Assembly: GCA_028689015.1 (NCBI GenBank)
Contig: JAQTXC010000001.1
Coordinates: 79,758-143,757 of the forward strand
Length of the DNA: 64,000 nucleotides
Direction of reading: 5' to 3'
From: Dechloromonas sp.
Lineage (GTDB): Bacteria > Pseudomonadota > Gammaproteobacteria > Burkholderiales > Rhodocyclaceae
Each line of letters starts with the position of its first letter. Position 1 is the stretch's first letter. Positions 63,259 through 64,000 of the stretch are shown piece by piece. The notes beneath the pieces are model-generated. The model saw only the letters and a program-made list of their open reading frames with translations, had not been told where the DNA came from and searched no databases. The position numbers were made by a program, and so were the translations under genes.

Positions 63259-64000
63259 TTAGTGGGCTGGTACGGATACGTCGAGCAAGGTGTCGATCAT
63301 CTCTGTCAGGGAGGCATGATCTGTGCGAAGCAGTACATCGGGGGCGAGCGGGGCTTCGTATGGACTGCCAATGCCGGTCAGGTTGGGCAGCTCACCGCGT
63401 CGTGCTTTTTTGTAGAGCCCTTTGGGGTCGCGTTGCTCGCAGATTTCAAGCGGTGTGGCGACGTAAACTTCGATGAAGTTCTCCGCCCCGATGCATTGCC
63501 GGGCGGTTTCCCGGTCCTGGCGAAACGGCGAAATGAATGCCGTCAGCACGATCAGACCGGCATCGAGCATCAAGCGGGCAACTTCGGCGACTCGCCGGAT
63601 ATTTTCAACCCGGTCGGCTTCGCTGAAGCCGAGGTCCTTGTTCAGGCCATGGCGGACATTGTCGCCATCCAGTAGATAGGTATGGCAGCCGCGCGCATAG
63701 AGTGCTTGTTCGAGCGCGTTGGCCAGGGTTGATTTGCCAGCGCCGGACAAGCCGGTGAACCAGATAACTTTTCCCGGATGGCCGTTCAGCGCCTCGCGGT
63801 GTGGGCGGAGAATGCTGACAGCCTGGGGGTGGATGTTGTCTGAGCGGCGTAGTCGGTGTTGAAACTGGCCGCTGGCGATAAGCTGCTGACTGCCCGGGTC
63901 GAGAAGCACGAAAGGGCCGGCGCAATCGTGGTCGGTGTCTGGTAGCGCCTGGTGCAACGCGAGCGTGCATCGGTAGTTACGCTGGGGGTCGAGTTGGCGC
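63259..64000 (-). CDS. cysNC: CysNC 3' part: adenylylsulfate kinase with CysN tail
   Basis: This ORF is open to the window edge. The C-terminal ~190 residues are APS kinase, with Walker [27 protein letters not shown] and the lid region [25 protein letters not shown]. The preceding residues ([39 protein letters not shown]) match the end of the CysN GTPase subunit, as in bifunctional CysNC. It makes APS and PAPS. PAPS would feed both assimilation and the sulfotransferase of the glycan operon. The track ORF starting at TTG 63957 is only an internal codon. The 5' part is outside the window. Confidence 0.88.
   Translation of the reverse strand, partial: RQLDPQRNYRCTLALHQALPDTDHDCAGPFVLLDPGSQQLIASGQFQHRLRRSDNIHPQAVSILRPHREALNGHPGKVIWFTGLSGAGKSTLANALEQALYARGCHTYLLDGDNVRHGLNKDLGFSEADRVENIRRVAEVARLMLDAGLIVLTAFISPFRQDRETARQCIGAENFIEVYVATPLEICEQRDPKGLYKKARRGELPNLTGIGSPYEAPLAPDVLLRTDHASLTEMIDTLLDVSVPAH

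Overview
The window looks like a chromosomal segment of a motile, sulfur-oxidising, respiring betaproteobacterium, most likely of the Rhodocyclales (Dechloromonas/Azonexus-like). This is inferred from gene content: GC-rich DNA, flagellins behind a FliA-type promoter, a complete periplasmic Sox system, PntAB, AceK with two different isocitrate dehydrogenases, and a CysNC-type sulfate activation gene. No sequence search was run. Apart from one tRNA-adjacent scar of about 0.65 kb, coding density is high, and I saw no insertion sequence, prophage or CRISPR array.

Layout. 1-1.3 kb: two tandem near-identical flagellins (the first cut by the window edge) behind a textbook sigma-28 promoter. 1.5-6.5 kb: a three-gene type I secretion operon (PrtD-like ABC exporter, HlyD-like adaptor, and a TolC protein fused to a C-terminal SPOR domain through a hexanucleotide-encoded Pro-Ala linker). 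6.6-18.8 kb: one tightly packed minus-strand operon of eight genes, led by a diguanylate cyclase and followed by a SPINDLY/OGT-like transferase, a TPR/GT9-like protein, a DegT aminotransferase, WbqC, a sulfotransferase, a methyltransferase and a 1217-residue multidomain glycosyltransferase. Its position next to flagellin and an exporter suggests glycosylation of a surface protein.

18.8-24.8 kb: a tRNA-Thr(UGU)-like gene with a degenerate partial copy 0.5 kb away, a TonB-dependent receptor, and a convergent four-gene hvfABCD-type RiPP cluster (Cys-repeat precursor, MNIO enzyme, HvfC partner, DoxX protein) expected to make a copper-binding modified peptide. 24.4-27 kb: an RstAB-like two-component system followed by two tiny genes absent from the ORF track. 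27-34.5 kb: dsbB, rpmG, rpmB, radC, coaBC, dut, a cytochrome c4-like protein and a large hybrid sensor kinase.

34.6-45.2 kb: a sulfur oxidation island with flavocytochrome c sulfide dehydrogenase (two subunits), divergent soxR, soxCDYZAXB, a periplasmic rhodanese, a strong terminator and a YeeE/YedE (SoxT/TsuA-like) transporter. 45.2-55.2 kb: a chemoreceptor, then an NADPH/TCA island: pntAB (three genes), aceK, monomeric icd2 and dimeric icd. 55.2-64 kb: murI (TTG start), a class III CoA-transferase, a TonB-like protein divergent from an ankyrin protein, a FixLJ-type two-component pair, lrgAB, a GGDEF remnant, and the 3' end of cysNC.

The points most worth follow-up are the hvf cluster with its non-canonical [ED]AKCG precursor repeats, the cyclase-led glycan operon, the TolC-SPOR fusion, the two tiny ORFs, the tRNA scar, and a near-palindromic octamer (CGGTYRAC) that recurs about forty times in the window in both orientations, in genes and between them.
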